Assembly (NCBI RefSeq): GCF_963664415.1
Contig: NZ_OY761440.1
Span: forward strand, 62,001-126,000
Direction of reading: 5' to 3'
DNA: 64,000 bases
DNA from: an uncultured Desulfobacter sp.
GTDB lineage: Bacteria; Desulfobacterota; Desulfobacteria; Desulfobacterales; Desulfobacteraceae
A program made the position numbers and the translations under genes. The notes beneath the pieces are model-generated. The model saw nothing but the letters and a program-made list of their open reading frames with translations, ran no database searches and was not told the DNA's origin. Of the stretch, positions 44,487-53,191 are shown piece by piece; position 1 is the stretch's first letter; each line of letters starts with the position of its first letter.

Positions 44487-45428
44487 ATGACAAAATACGC
44501 TGCCATCGACATCGGTTCCAATGCCGTCCGCCTGCTTTTAGCTATGGTATCAGAAGAAGAGTTCGGACTTCGGGTAAAAAAAATATCCTGGATGCGCATG
44601 CCCATCCGTTTGGGTGAAGATGCCTTTTTACGGGGCGAAATCTCGGAGGAACGGGCCTGTAAACTGACAAAAACCATGGGGGGATTTGCAAAGCTTATTG
44701 ACGCGTACCAGCCTGTCGCAATGAAGGCCTGTGCCACCTCAGCCATGCGGACCGCAAAAAACGGCCGACGGGTATGCAACAAAATCAAAGAGCAGACAGG
44801 CATAGACATTGGAATTATCAACGGCAGACAGGAAGCCCGGTATCTTTTTCAGAACCGCCACAAAATAATGACCTCATCGGAAAAAGCAGCTCTCTTTGTG
44901 GATGTGGGTGGCGGCAGCACGGAAATTACGTTGTTCTGCGACGGCAGAGTCCAGGCCAGCCGGTCGTTTAACCTGGGCACCATTCGTCTGCTCAACAACC
45001 GGGCCCGGCAGCAGGACTGGGATCATATGAAATCCTGGTTAAAAAAAATCACCCGGGGACATGAGCCCGTGGAGGCCATTGGCAGCGGCGGAAACATCAA
45101 CAAACTGTTTAAACTGGCCAAAGGCCGTCCCGGAACATGGGTGAGCCGGAAAAAAATCAAAAAAATCCGGAATGAACTTGCTGAATATGAACTGGAAGAA
45201 CGGATGAGACGGTTTAATTTGAAACCCGACCGGGCAGACGTTATTATCCCGGGGGCACGAATTTATCTTAAAGCCATGGCCTGGGGACGATGTGAAAAAA
45301 TCCATGTGCCCATGCAGGGACTTGCCGACGGCATGATCCGTGTTCTGCACGAAAAAAGAATGCAGGCGCAATCTATGGAAACAAAAATAGATACACCTGC
45401 AATCGAACTTGCCCAGGCGGAAATTTAA
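44487..45428 (+). CDS. Ppx/GppA-family phosphatase
   Basis: This is a 313-residue member of the ASKHA-fold Ppx/GppA family, with AAIDIGSNAVRLLLAM near 5-20 (phosphate 1), ATSAMRTAKNG near 85-95, VDVGGGSTEITLF near 141-153 and AIGSGGNINKLFKLA near 198-212. It would cleave terminal phosphates of polyphosphate or convert pppGpp to ppGpp. At about 313 residues it is the short form that lacks the C-terminal HD-like domain. The start at 44487 has GGA 6 nt upstream; two nearby in-frame ATGs (44466, 44478) are possible. Divergent from the CHAD/ParA operon, which fits a polyphosphate role. Confidence 0.88.
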   Translation: MTKYAAIDIGSNAVRLLLAMVSEEEFGLRVKKISWMRMPIRLGEDAFLRGEISEERACKLTKTMGGFAKLIDAYQPVAMKACATSAMRTAKNGRRVCNKIKEQTGIDIGIINGRQEARYLFQNRHKIMTSSEKAALFVDVGGGSTEITLFCDGRVQASRSFNLGTIRLLNNRARQQDWDHMKSWLKKITRGHEPVEAIGSGGNINKLFKLAKGRPGTWVSRKKIKKIRNELAEYELEERMRRFNLKPDRADVIIPGARIYLKAMAWGRCEKIHVPMQGLADGMIRVLHEKRMQAQSMETKIDTPAIELAQAEI

Positions 45429-45736
45429 CTACAGCATGTTCCGCCGCCGCATCCTGAGCACCCCTCAGGCGGTTTTATGCTGGACTCAATGCGAAAACCT
45501 GTCCCTTCAAAATCAATATCCACAGGGCTTGCTTTTTCCAGCAAATCTTTATCCATGATGTATTCCACATCATCAAAGGTAAACACGGCATCGGTCTCTT
45601 TTTTCTCGTCCAACGCCATAGCAAGGCTTGGGCCTCCACATCCGGCACTGTTGAGAAAAAGTCTTATGGGTGCCATTTCTTTGCCTTCAAAATAAATTCT
45701 GACCTGCTCCTGGGCAGGCTTGGTTACATTTATCAT
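45425..45736 (-). CDS. HesB/IscA-like small protein
   Basis: The 103-residue protein is HesB/IscA-like: PIRLFLNSAGCGGPSLAMALDE near 23-44 carries the first Cys, and the C-terminus ends EGCSGCGGGTCCS with four Cys. Some relatives in anaerobes have selenocysteine at one position; here there is Cys. It may bind iron or an iron-sulfur cluster, or act in sulfur trafficking. Its C-terminus overlaps the convergent Ppx gene by 4 bp. The ATG has an AGGAGAG site 6 nt away, so it is probably expressed alone. Confidence 0.75.
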   Translation of the reverse strand: MINVTKPAQEQVRIYFEGKEMAPIRLFLNSAGCGGPSLAMALDEKKETDAVFTFDDVEYIMDKDLLEKASPVDIDFEGTGFRIESSIKPPEGCSGCGGGTCCS

Positions 45737-46357
45737 CTAAATCTCTCCTTCATGTTTTGTTGTGGGGGTGAGCCTGAATGCTAAATAACCCAAGTCAACC
45801 CTTAACTGTCAGTATGAGCTAAATCCGATTCAGATGCAAGGCAATGTCGCGAACATAATTAGGGCAATAGTCTGTAACCAAGTTGCCGTTTGCTGTAAAA
45901 TCTCAAGATCCGATAAATTTAATTAAAAGCAACTGACTATACGCCACGTTTAATTATTTATCGGGGGGGCAAGAACAAAGACAGGCGGGGATCACGTCCG
46001 GTAAGTCCCCTGTTCAAGCATTTGGGCGACACAAATAGATTCGGCCAGCACTTTTTCCGTCCAATTGTGGTCCAAAGGGTCGATGATCAAAACCCGGAAA
46101 CGAAATCGTTTTCCTTCAACAAAGACCGTTTCGCAGTTATCAATGTGCAGCATGGAGTTTACCCAATTGGGGAGTTTGGAGGGTTTTCTCTTTTTCCGAA
46201 GTTTTTTTACAATTTTCTCAAGGGTTGAATCTTACTATATTTTATAAGCTTTCAAGGACATGATATACGGCTAACACAATTCTCATATTCTTAGTTTATA
46301 TTTGCCTTCAGATTATTGGGTAGCGTGGTATGATTAAAAAAGTAGAATAGCAGCATT
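45737..46357. other. Long intergenic region with one possible gene remnant
   Basis: About 620 bp between the HesB-like gene and the aquaporin. The left half has no protein-like frame and the right 150 bp should carry the aquaporin promoter. The only protein-like piece is a minus-strand frame at 45992-46153, listed separately. Confidence 0.4.
45992..46153 (-). pseudogene. Unassigned small frame, possible gene remnant
   Basis: This 53-codon frame starts with MLHIDNCETVFVEGKRFRFR and continues with VLIIDPLDHNWTEKVLAES. The frame is open for a further 20 codons upstream of the ATG with Lys/Arg-rich sequence, which suggests that it is the C-terminal piece of a longer gene. It has a natural amino-acid composition, unlike the plus-strand frame opposite. 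I recognise no family. Confidence 0.25.
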
Positions 46358-47035
46358 ATGGAAAATGTTAGGAAATATTCTGCAGAATTTATAGCAACAT
46401 TTATGCTTATTTTCGCAGGGACTGGGGCGATTGTGGCAAACAATTTTTCCCAAGGCGCAGTCTCCCGTACGGGGATATCACTTGTCTTTGGATTTGTGGT
46501 AATGTCAATGATACACAGTGTTGGAGAAAAATCCGGTGCCCATTTGAATCCTGCTGTCACACTGGCGTTTTATATTGCTGGAAGATTTGATAAGAAACAA
46601 ATTCTGCCTTATCTTGCGGCACAGTTTGCGGGAGGTATTTTTGCAAGCTTGCTACTAAAAATTTTCATTAATATCCCAGGGTCAGATTTGGGAACAACAT
46701 TGCCATCCATTCCCATCGTCAACGCATTTTTTTTAAAGATTATTCTTACCTTTATTTTAATGTTCGTCATTATCCATGTTGCAACGGGAAGTAAGGAACA
46801 AGGATTGATGGCAGGCATAGCGATCGGGGGGTACCGTTGCGCTCGAGGCAATGTTTGCCGGCCCGTTCACAGGTGCATCTATGAATCCGGCAAGATCTTT
46901 GGGACCGGCACTGGTTTCCGGCAACACTCAAACATTGTGGATCTGTCTGACGGCCCCTTTTATTGGTGCTGTCCTGGCAATAATTCTTTGGAAATTTATA
47001 ATGGATATCAGGATGAAAAAAAGAGTTTTATTTGT
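46358..47035 (+). pseudogene. Aquaporin/glycerol-facilitator domain, frameshifted and cut by IS66
   Basis: The MIP-family channel has six expected membrane helices. The first NPA box is HLNPAVTLAF (about 65-74). The second, SMNPARSLGPAL, lies in another frame beginning at a G6 run at 46826-46831; five Gs give IGGTVALEAMFAGPFTGASM, so the channel was once continuous. The restored frame has no stop before a phosphatase domain: it runs LWKFIMDIRMKKRVLFV straight into the ArsC sequence on the far side of the IS66 element. Such channels release arsenite and are known in ars loci, and aquaglyceroporin-ArsC fusions exist in actinobacteria. At present it is not a functional gene. Confidence 0.8.
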
Positions 47036-48716
47036 GTAACTACTCACCCATATCTGTAAGTTTACCTGTCAAAGCCATCTGAATAGCCACAAGCGGGTTG
47101 ATACCCTGGCTTGCCATTGTTTGCAGATAGCTTGAAATTCGACAATAGGCATGAGCATAATGCCGGCGCCTAAAACATCCTGATATTTTCTGTTTCACCT
47201 TTGCCATGCGGAGATCACGCTCCGCCCGATTGTTGGTAAAGGGGACATACGATTCTCTGGCAAACAACAATACCGCTGTTTCATATTTTTTCAGCCTTTC
47301 CCAAAGATTATGAGCATCTGATTTGGCTATCTTTCCACGCTTACCTTTTGGCTTTGGCGGAATCTCCGGTAATTCTTTATCCCCACGTGTAAGAATGTTG
47401 CGGTAGCGTTTCTGCAAATTTGCATATTCTTTATCGGTAAGGCATTTATCCTCTCGCTTGGACACAATATGACAAGTCTCCTGCAATAACTTTTTCATAT
47501 TAATGGCCCACTTGTATTGATTGGAATCAACAATAAAGGTCAGTTCCCGTAATAAGTGCGAACCACAAAGTCCATGTCCACAATGATCATATGATAAATA
47601 TGATGCCCAGCAATCATGGATGATCACCCCACCATAGCGGGGAATGATATTCAAATCAACAATCGCCTCCTTGCCCCGCTTTCGATGAAGTAATTTTAGC
47701 GTGATTCCTCCTGAAGAATATACATGAATCCAATGATTTTTACCTTCCACCCGGAATGATGTCTCATCCACATGAATGGAAGGGGCATGAAGGATACTTT
47801 CAATGGATTTTGTCTCCCATTCCTCAAGAGATTGATAAAGCCTCCATACAAACTTGAGCAAAGTTGCCTCGGAGATAACAGTGCCGATCATGGCAGATAT
47901 CTGTTTCTGAACCCGATTGAGAGCAACCATTTGACTGATTATCAAATGAATGGCAAAAGCTTTGAGTCCATTGCCGTACTGTAAACTTCCGGGCATGTCT
48001 TCGGGAAAATGCCCTTTTGCCGTCGCCTTGCAGTTGGGACATTCCTTTATCTCGGCATCAATGTGCTCTACAACTTTTTCAAAAACGATGTCTATCTTTG
48101 TCCGCCGTTCGAGCCCCTGGCAAGGAGTTTGATCCAAAGGTGTGCCGCAGACATCACAGGTTTCAGCTTTGGCAATGGTGACAGTTTCGTTAACACGGGT
48201 GTTACTGATTTCACCACTGACTTTTTTGCCCTTTCCCTTGCCGGTAGAAGTCGGTTTGGCAGTTTCATCTCTGTCCGTTTGAGAAGAAGGCAAACTTGAA
48301 TTTTTGCTGTTTTTGCGAGTTTGCTTTTCGAGAAAAACAGACAGGATCAATTCCACAACGAGAAGCATGCTATTCATTAACACCTTTACCTCAGGAGTTA
48401 CCTTGCCTGCCAAGCTCAGTTGCTCAAACTCTTGCTTCACACGATCGACTTCTTCTCGAACACTGGTTTTGTTCATCGTTGCCATGCTTGTATTATAACA
48501 CAGCTTTTTTTGACCTCCTGAGTTGCCCTACAATCCATTTTCTCAACGAATCGGATAAAATTTCATTAAATTTTTGTGATTGTCAAATGCATGCCACATT
48601 ATTATGTAGCACGAGGATATTTTGATGTAATTTGATTTTTCAAAAAAATACCTCCCAAAAACCTGTCAAGCTTTTTTTTAGTTTTTTGACATTTTTTTAT
48701 GGGGGTGAGTAGTTAC
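47036..48716 (-). mobile_element. IS66-family insertion sequence (single-gene type)
   Basis: The 1681-bp element begins with GTAACTACTCACCC at 47036-47049 and ends with the complement at 48703-48716; GTAA ends are typical of IS66. An 8-bp direct repeat TTATTTGT flanks it at 47028-47035 and 48717-48724, the usual IS66 duplication length. It encodes only the large transposase (no tnpA/tnpB accessory genes), as in the ISBst12 subgroup. It splits an aquaporin-ArsC gene after the codons for MKKRVLF. A TTGACA at 48686-48691 points outward near the right end and could serve as a -35 element. Confidence 0.93.
47040..48485 (-). CDS. IS66-family transposase (TnpC)
   Basis: The 481-residue transposase has the N-terminal coiled-coil (about 5-55), a zinc-finger region with CDVC and CPNC (about 113-150), and the DDE core: Asp in HVDETSFRVEG near 239, Asp in GVIIHDCWASYLSYDHCGHG (near 289) and Glu in TNNRAERDLRMAKVKQKISG (near 419). 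The C-terminal AYCRISSYLQTMASQGINP matches IS66 ends. The frame is whole, so the element may be active. Its stop codon overlaps the left inverted repeat. Confidence 0.93.
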   Translation of the reverse strand: MATMNKTSVREEVDRVKQEFEQLSLAGKVTPEVKVLMNSMLLVVELILSVFLEKQTRKNSKNSSLPSSQTDRDETAKPTSTGKGKGKKVSGEISNTRVNETVTIAKAETCDVCGTPLDQTPCQGLERRTKIDIVFEKVVEHIDAEIKECPNCKATAKGHFPEDMPGSLQYGNGLKAFAIHLIISQMVALNRVQKQISAMIGTVISEATLLKFVWRLYQSLEEWETKSIESILHAPSIHVDETSFRVEGKNHWIHVYSSGGITLKLLHRKRGKEAIVDLNIIPRYGGVIIHDCWASYLSYDHCGHGLCGSHLLRELTFIVDSNQYKWAINMKKLLQETCHIVSKREDKCLTDKEYANLQKRYRNILTRGDKELPEIPPKPKGKRGKIAKSDAHNLWERLKKYETAVLLFARESYVPFTNNRAERDLRMAKVKQKISGCFRRRHYAHAYCRISSYLQTMASQGINPLVAIQMALTGKLTDMGE

Positions 48717-49121
48717 TTATTTGTTTGCATTCATAATTCGGCCAGAAGCCAAATGGCAGAAGCTTATTTGAAAAAGGCCGGTTCAAAAAAATTTGAAGTG
48801 TTCAGCGCCGGTCTTGAGCCTGGAAATTTGAACTCGGTAGTTGTCGAAGCAATGAAACAGGATGGTATTGATATTTCAGGCAACCGGACCAAATCGGTTA
48901 ACGAATTCCTGGATGCCGGCGTAGAATTTGATTATGTCATCACCGTGTGTGATGAATCGTCTGCAGAACAGTGCCCTGTCTTTCTTGGCAAAGGAGAACG
49001 AATGCACTGGGGTTTTGAAGACCCCTCTGCGCTTGAAGGGTCTTTTGATGAAAAAATCATCAAGGTAAAACAGATTCGGGATCAAATCCGCTCCCGGATC
49101 GACGTATGGCTTGAAGAATAA
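48699..49121 (+). pseudogene. arsC: Arsenate reductase domain (thioredoxin-type ArsC), 5' part lost to IS66
   Basis: Residues from VCIHNSARSQMAEA on show the CX5R phosphate loop of low-molecular-weight phosphatase-like arsenate reductase. SAGLEPGNLN, GIDISGNRTKSV and YVITVCDESSAEQCP then carry the two further redox cysteines. The last 130 residues are intact. The true N-terminal codons (MKKRVLF) are on the other side of the IS66 element at 47013-47035. The IS end happens to supply a new in-frame ATG at 48699 (MGVSSYLFV), so a nearly full-length ArsC could still be made if transcribed and translated; no good ribosome-binding site precedes it. The gene lies 79 bp upstream of the ppk1 remnant. 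Confidence 0.8.
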
Positions 49122-49200
49122 GTTATTTGATATGAGTAATATATTGATCAACTCGACATAAACATTTTGTTTCGGTGGATAAACTAATTTGGAGTGAATT

Positions 49201-51307
49201 ATGTCCCTTGCTGAACAGAAGATTTCCATAGAAGGTGAGCCAACTCCGGCCAAATAACAAAGTCCCACGGAGTTTGACCTCAAAGCTCATGAATGGTTTT
49301 TGAACAGAGAGTTGACCTGGTTGGAATTCAATCGTCGGGTCCTCCATGAAGGGCAGGACTCACGCAATCCCCTTTTGGAACGGGTCTTCTTTCTTTCAGT
49401 CGTCGGTTCAAATCTTGATGAGTTCTTAATGAAACGTATCGGAGGACTCAAGCAACTGGAAGGTGCGGGGGTCAAAAAGCTGAGTGTCGACGGGCGGACA
49501 CCCCAGGAGCAGATTAACGAATGCAATATTGTTGTTCAGGATATTTTAAAACAGAGTCAAATGTTGGAAGTGGAGTTAAAAACACTGCTCGATAAAGAGG
49601 GCATTGTTATCAGCGGCTACGACCAATTGACAAAAGCGCAAAAGATATTTGCCAACAAATTTTTCTTCGATAACGTATATCCACTGCTCACGCCCCAGGG
49701 AACAGATCCGGCACATCCGTTTCCTTTTATCTCCAACCTCTCCTTAAATCTTCTGGTCAAGGTAAGCTTTCCGGATGCGGAACACGCATATCTTAACAGA
49801 ATCAAGGTGCCGGTCGATTCCGGAATCTCTTCACGGTTTATAAGGATCGGCCGAAAAGATTTATATGTTCCCATAGAAGATATCATTGCCAATAACCTTG
49901 ACTTGCTTTTCCCGGGGATGGTGATTGAATCGTGCGATTTTTTCCGGGTGACCAGGAACAGGCTAACGATCTTCTGTCCATGATCGAATCCGCTCTCCGG
50001 GACAGAAAATTTGCTGAGATCGTCCGGCTTGAGGTGAACCCGGATATGAGTCCGGCCCTGCGAGGCATGCCGGCCGCAGAACTCAACATCAACGAAGAAG
50101 AGGATGTTTTTGAAGTTGAGGGAATCATGGCCAAGCGGCATCTGAAGCAAATTGCCCAACTTGACCGGCAGGATTTGCACTTTCCGATTCATCAAGCCGT
50201 CGACCACCCGGAACTGCGGGGAGAGGACCCGAATATCTTCCACATAATAAAGGGAAAAGGCTCAATCCTGCTGCAACATCCATATGAATCCTTTGACAGC
50301 TCAGTGGAACGGTTTATAAAAGAGGCTAGCCTGGATTCCAAAGTACTGGCCGTTAAAATGACCCTTTACCGGACAGCCGAACAATCCAGAGTCATACAAT
50401 ACCTGATTGATGCAGCCCAGAACGGAAAACAGGTCGCCGTGGTTGTGGAACTTAAGGCGCGTTTCGATGAGTCGGCCAACATCCGCTGGGCCAGATATCT
50501 TGAAGAGGTGGGAATCCATGTGACATACGGGGTTGTGGACTTGAAGACCCACTCAAAAGTGGTATTCGTGGTCCGCAAAGATTTTGACGGCTTGCATCGC
50601 TATGCCCATATCGGCACCGGCAACTATCATGCCGGCACTGCCCGGGGATACAGTGATCTGGGTCTGTTCACCTGCGATTCAGTCATCGGTTCCGATCTAA
50701 CTGAACTATTTAATTATTTGACGACCGGATATACGGTTACCCGTAATTACAAAAAACTTTTACCCTGTCCCTATGTTTTGAAAAAAAAGCTGCTGGAAAA
50801 AATTAGCCGGGAGGGTAAGTTGCAGGCAGAAGGCAACAAGGACTCATTCAATTAAAAACCAATGCCCTTGAAGACAAGGATATCACGCGTGCATTGTACC
50901 AAGCCTCCCAGGCCGGTGTTCACATTGATCTCATCGTCCGTGATTCCTGTCGGTTGAGGCCGGGTATTCCAGGACTGTCTGAGAATGTTCACGTTATTTC
51001 CATTGTCGGCCGGTTTTTGGAACATTCAAGGATTTTTTATTTTCGCAATGGCGGCAACGAGGAATACTTCATCTCTTCGGCAGACCTGATGAAACGAAAC
51101 CTGGAAAGTCGGGTAGAGGTATGCACGCCTGTGGAATCCCCGCGCCTGCAGGCCCTATTGCGGGAGATGATAGATATTCAGCTGAACGACAGGCACAGTT
51201 GCTGGCAAATGCAAAGTGACGGCAGCTACGTCAAACTGCAGGCACAACCAGGAGAAGATACGCGCAGCTCTTTTGAACATCTAATTAAAAATGCGGATGT
51301 TTCTTAA
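49201..51307 (+). pseudogene. ppk1: Polyphosphate kinase 1 with three lesions
   Basis: The gene starts at 49201 after GGAGTG. The first lesion is an in-frame TAA at 49255-49257 (codon 19). Then FLNRELTWLEFNRRVL and DEFLMKRIGGL match PPK1. The second lesion, near 49955-49965, shifts the frame between FRVTRN and EQANDLLSMIESAL and drops about eight conserved residues, so it is a deletion. The third, near 50836, shifts the frame before GLIQLKTNALEDKDITRALY. The phosphorylated-His segment HRYAHIGTGNYH and SIVGRFLEHSRIFYF are still present. PPK1 would extend polyphosphate from ATP; this copy cannot. It is surrounded by polyphosphate-related genes, so another kinase presumably exists elsewhere. Confidence 0.9.
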
Positions 51308-51313
51308 AAGGCA

Positions 51314-52333
51314 TCAGTCCCGTATTTTCTCTTTCAGGGCACGGATAATCCCGGAACAAACCTGGTTGGCATCGGCCACGATGGCTACATCCGCAAGTTT
51401 CATCATCGTGGCATCAGGATTTTTGTTCACAGCCACAATGAAATCAGCATCCATGAGTGCGGCTGTATGCTGGATAGCACCTGAAATACCAAAAGAAAAT
51501 AACACCTTGGGCCGGATATGTTTACCGGCCTGTCCCACCAGGGCCTCGTGGTCTACCCATCGGGCATAGACAACAGGGCGAGTGGCCCCGACCTCGGCAT
51601 TAAGCAGGCCGGCCAGCTCAAACAATTTTTTAAATTTTCCTTTGGACCCCATGCCCCGGCCTCCGGTAATCACAATATCCGCCTTTTCAATGCCCAGGGT
51701 TTTGGCAGGCCGGTATTCCGAATGGGTGCAGCGAACCCGCTCGGTGGGCAGTTCTTCGGGAAAATCAAGGATGATCACCTCGCCTTGGGCCGTATCATCA
51801 TGAGGCAATTCCTGGAAAGTGCCGGGCCGCACCGTTGCCATCTGGGGCCGGGCTTTTGGCGTGAGTATTCGTGCTATGAGGTTGCCCCCAAAGGATGGGG
51901 CGGTCTGGACAAGGCGTTGTTCATCGTCAATGTCAAGATCAATACAGTCGGCGGTCAGCCCGGTGTCCAGATGCTTTGCCACCCGGGGAGCCACTTCCTG
52001 GCCGAACCGGGTGGCCCCGATCAGAATGATATCCGGATTCATATCCCGGGCCAACCGGATCAACAGGTTGGTAAAGGTCTCAATGCCATAGGATTTAAGC
52101 CTTGGATGATCGATGACATAAACCCGGTCTGCACCATGGGCGATATATTCATCGGCATATCCACCCACATCATGGCCAAACACCACGCCGCACACCCGTC
52201 CCCCTGTCTTTTCGGCAAGCCCCCGGGCCCTGCCCAGAATCTGAAGCGTGACCCGGTTCTTAAAATAGTTGCGGTAGTCCCCAAGCACCCAGATATCTTT
52301 GCCCGTTGATTTTTTTGACATTTGCGCCCTCAT
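51314..52333 (-). CDS. etfA: Electron transfer flavoprotein, alpha subunit
   Basis: The 339-residue FixB/EtfA protein has the C-terminal FAD-binding SFGISGAIQHTAAL near 280-293, then IVAVNKNPDATMMKLADVAIVAD. ETF carries electrons from acyl-CoA dehydrogenases to the membrane or to ferredoxin-linked enzymes. The N-terminal part (DIWVLGDYRN) is typical. It overlaps etfB by 4 bp and is the last gene of the acyl-CoA dehydrogenase-etfB-etfA operon. The canonical H-x-A-G-M after Gln is here HTAAL, a minor variant. Confidence 0.93.
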   Translation of the reverse strand: MRAQMSKKSTGKDIWVLGDYRNYFKNRVTLQILGRARGLAEKTGGRVCGVVFGHDVGGYADEYIAHGADRVYVIDHPRLKSYGIETFTNLLIRLARDMNPDIILIGATRFGQEVAPRVAKHLDTGLTADCIDLDIDDEQRLVQTAPSFGGNLIARILTPKARPQMATVRPGTFQELPHDDTAQGEVIILDFPEELPTERVRCTHSEYRPAKTLGIEKADIVITGGRGMGSKGKFKKLFELAGLLNAEVGATRPVVYARWVDHEALVGQAGKHIRPKVLFSFGISGAIQHTAALMDADFIVAVNKNPDATMMKLADVAIVADANQVCSGIIRALKEKIRD

Positions 52334-53175
52334 TTCTTTTTCAAATCCTTGCCCATGGCTGAACTAATAATTTTTCCATAATCCGTAAACAGCTGGTCCA
52401 CCACAGTTTTTGCAGCCCCCTTGAGTACCCGGCTCTCCTTTTGGGTAGCCGGCGAAAACACATCCAGAATACGGGTGGGTGAATCTCTAAGGGCATTAAA
52501 ATCCTTGTCCAGTTCCAAACCATCGGCATTCACAACTTCAATTTTGGGAGAAGCAAAGGCCTGGGCCACGCCGGCAAGTCCGGCATAGCGGGGAACGAAT
52601 GCGCCCTGGTCTATAGTAACAAGGCCGGGTAGATCCATCTCCAGGGTTTCCATAAAATCATCCACCAGCCGGGTGACCACCACTGTTTTTTGATTCAGCC
52701 GGATATCCAAGGCCCAGCCGATTGCCGGCAAATCCAATTCACAGGCCAACTGGGGACCGACCTGGGCCGTCTCACTGTCACTGGTCTGGGAACCACACAG
52801 TACAAGACCGGTGTCGGGTTTGAACATCTTTATATACCGGCCAAGGATAAAGGAAGTAAGATTCGTGTCGGCTCCGGCCATTTTCCGATCCGTGAGCAGC
52901 ACCCCCTGGTCGGCACCTAAAGATACTGCCTGATGAAGAACCTCTTCGGCCATGGGCGGTCCCATGGTCAGTGCGATTACCCGGATATCGCGATCATCCG
53001 AAGGCCCTGCCTTTTTCAGACGAAGTCCTGCTTCCAAAGCAAGACGTGAGGCCGGATCCATCATGCCCTGGGCAAGTTCACGTTTCAGTGTACCGGTTTT
53101 GGAATTCCAGGGCAGTTCGGACACCATGGGCACCTGTTTGATGCATACAATGATATCAAGTGTGTTATTTTCCAT
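52330..53175 (-). CDS. etfB: Electron transfer flavoprotein, beta subunit
   Basis: The 281-residue FixA/EtfB protein has the N-terminal IVCIKQVPMVSELPW, LNPDASRLALEAG-like segment MMDPASRLALEAGLRLK and ALTMGPPMAEEVLHQAVSLG, then LVLCGSQTSDSETAQVGPQLA. It forms the heterodimer with EtfA that binds FAD (and AMP or a second FAD). Located 16 bp downstream of acyl-CoA dehydrogenase and 4-bp overlapping etfA, it is translationally linked to both. Confidence 0.93.
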   Translation of the reverse strand: MENNTLDIIVCIKQVPMVSELPWNSKTGTLKRELAQGMMDPASRLALEAGLRLKKAGPSDDRDIRVIALTMGPPMAEEVLHQAVSLGADQGVLLTDRKMAGADTNLTSFILGRYIKMFKPDTGLVLCGSQTSDSETAQVGPQLACELDLPAIGWALDIRLNQKTVVVTRLVDDFMETLEMDLPGLVTIDQGAFVPRYAGLAGVAQAFASPKIEVVNADGLELDKDFNALRDSPTRILDVFSPATQKESRVLKGAAKTVVDQLFTDYGKIISSAMGKDLKKK

Positions 53176-53191
53176 ATCTAAGTCTCGTTCC

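Noticed and set aside
45425..45736. Possible selenoprotein form of the HesB-like protein
   Set aside because: The relevant position is a Cys codon and no in-frame TGA is present.
49201..51307. Programmed frameshifting in ppk1
   Set aside because: There is also an in-frame stop codon and a deletion of conserved residues, and the breaks are not at slippery runs, so decay is a better explanation.
51518..52309. 263-codon frame opposite etfA
   Set aside because: Shadow of etfA, whose FAD-binding motif and operon position are clear.
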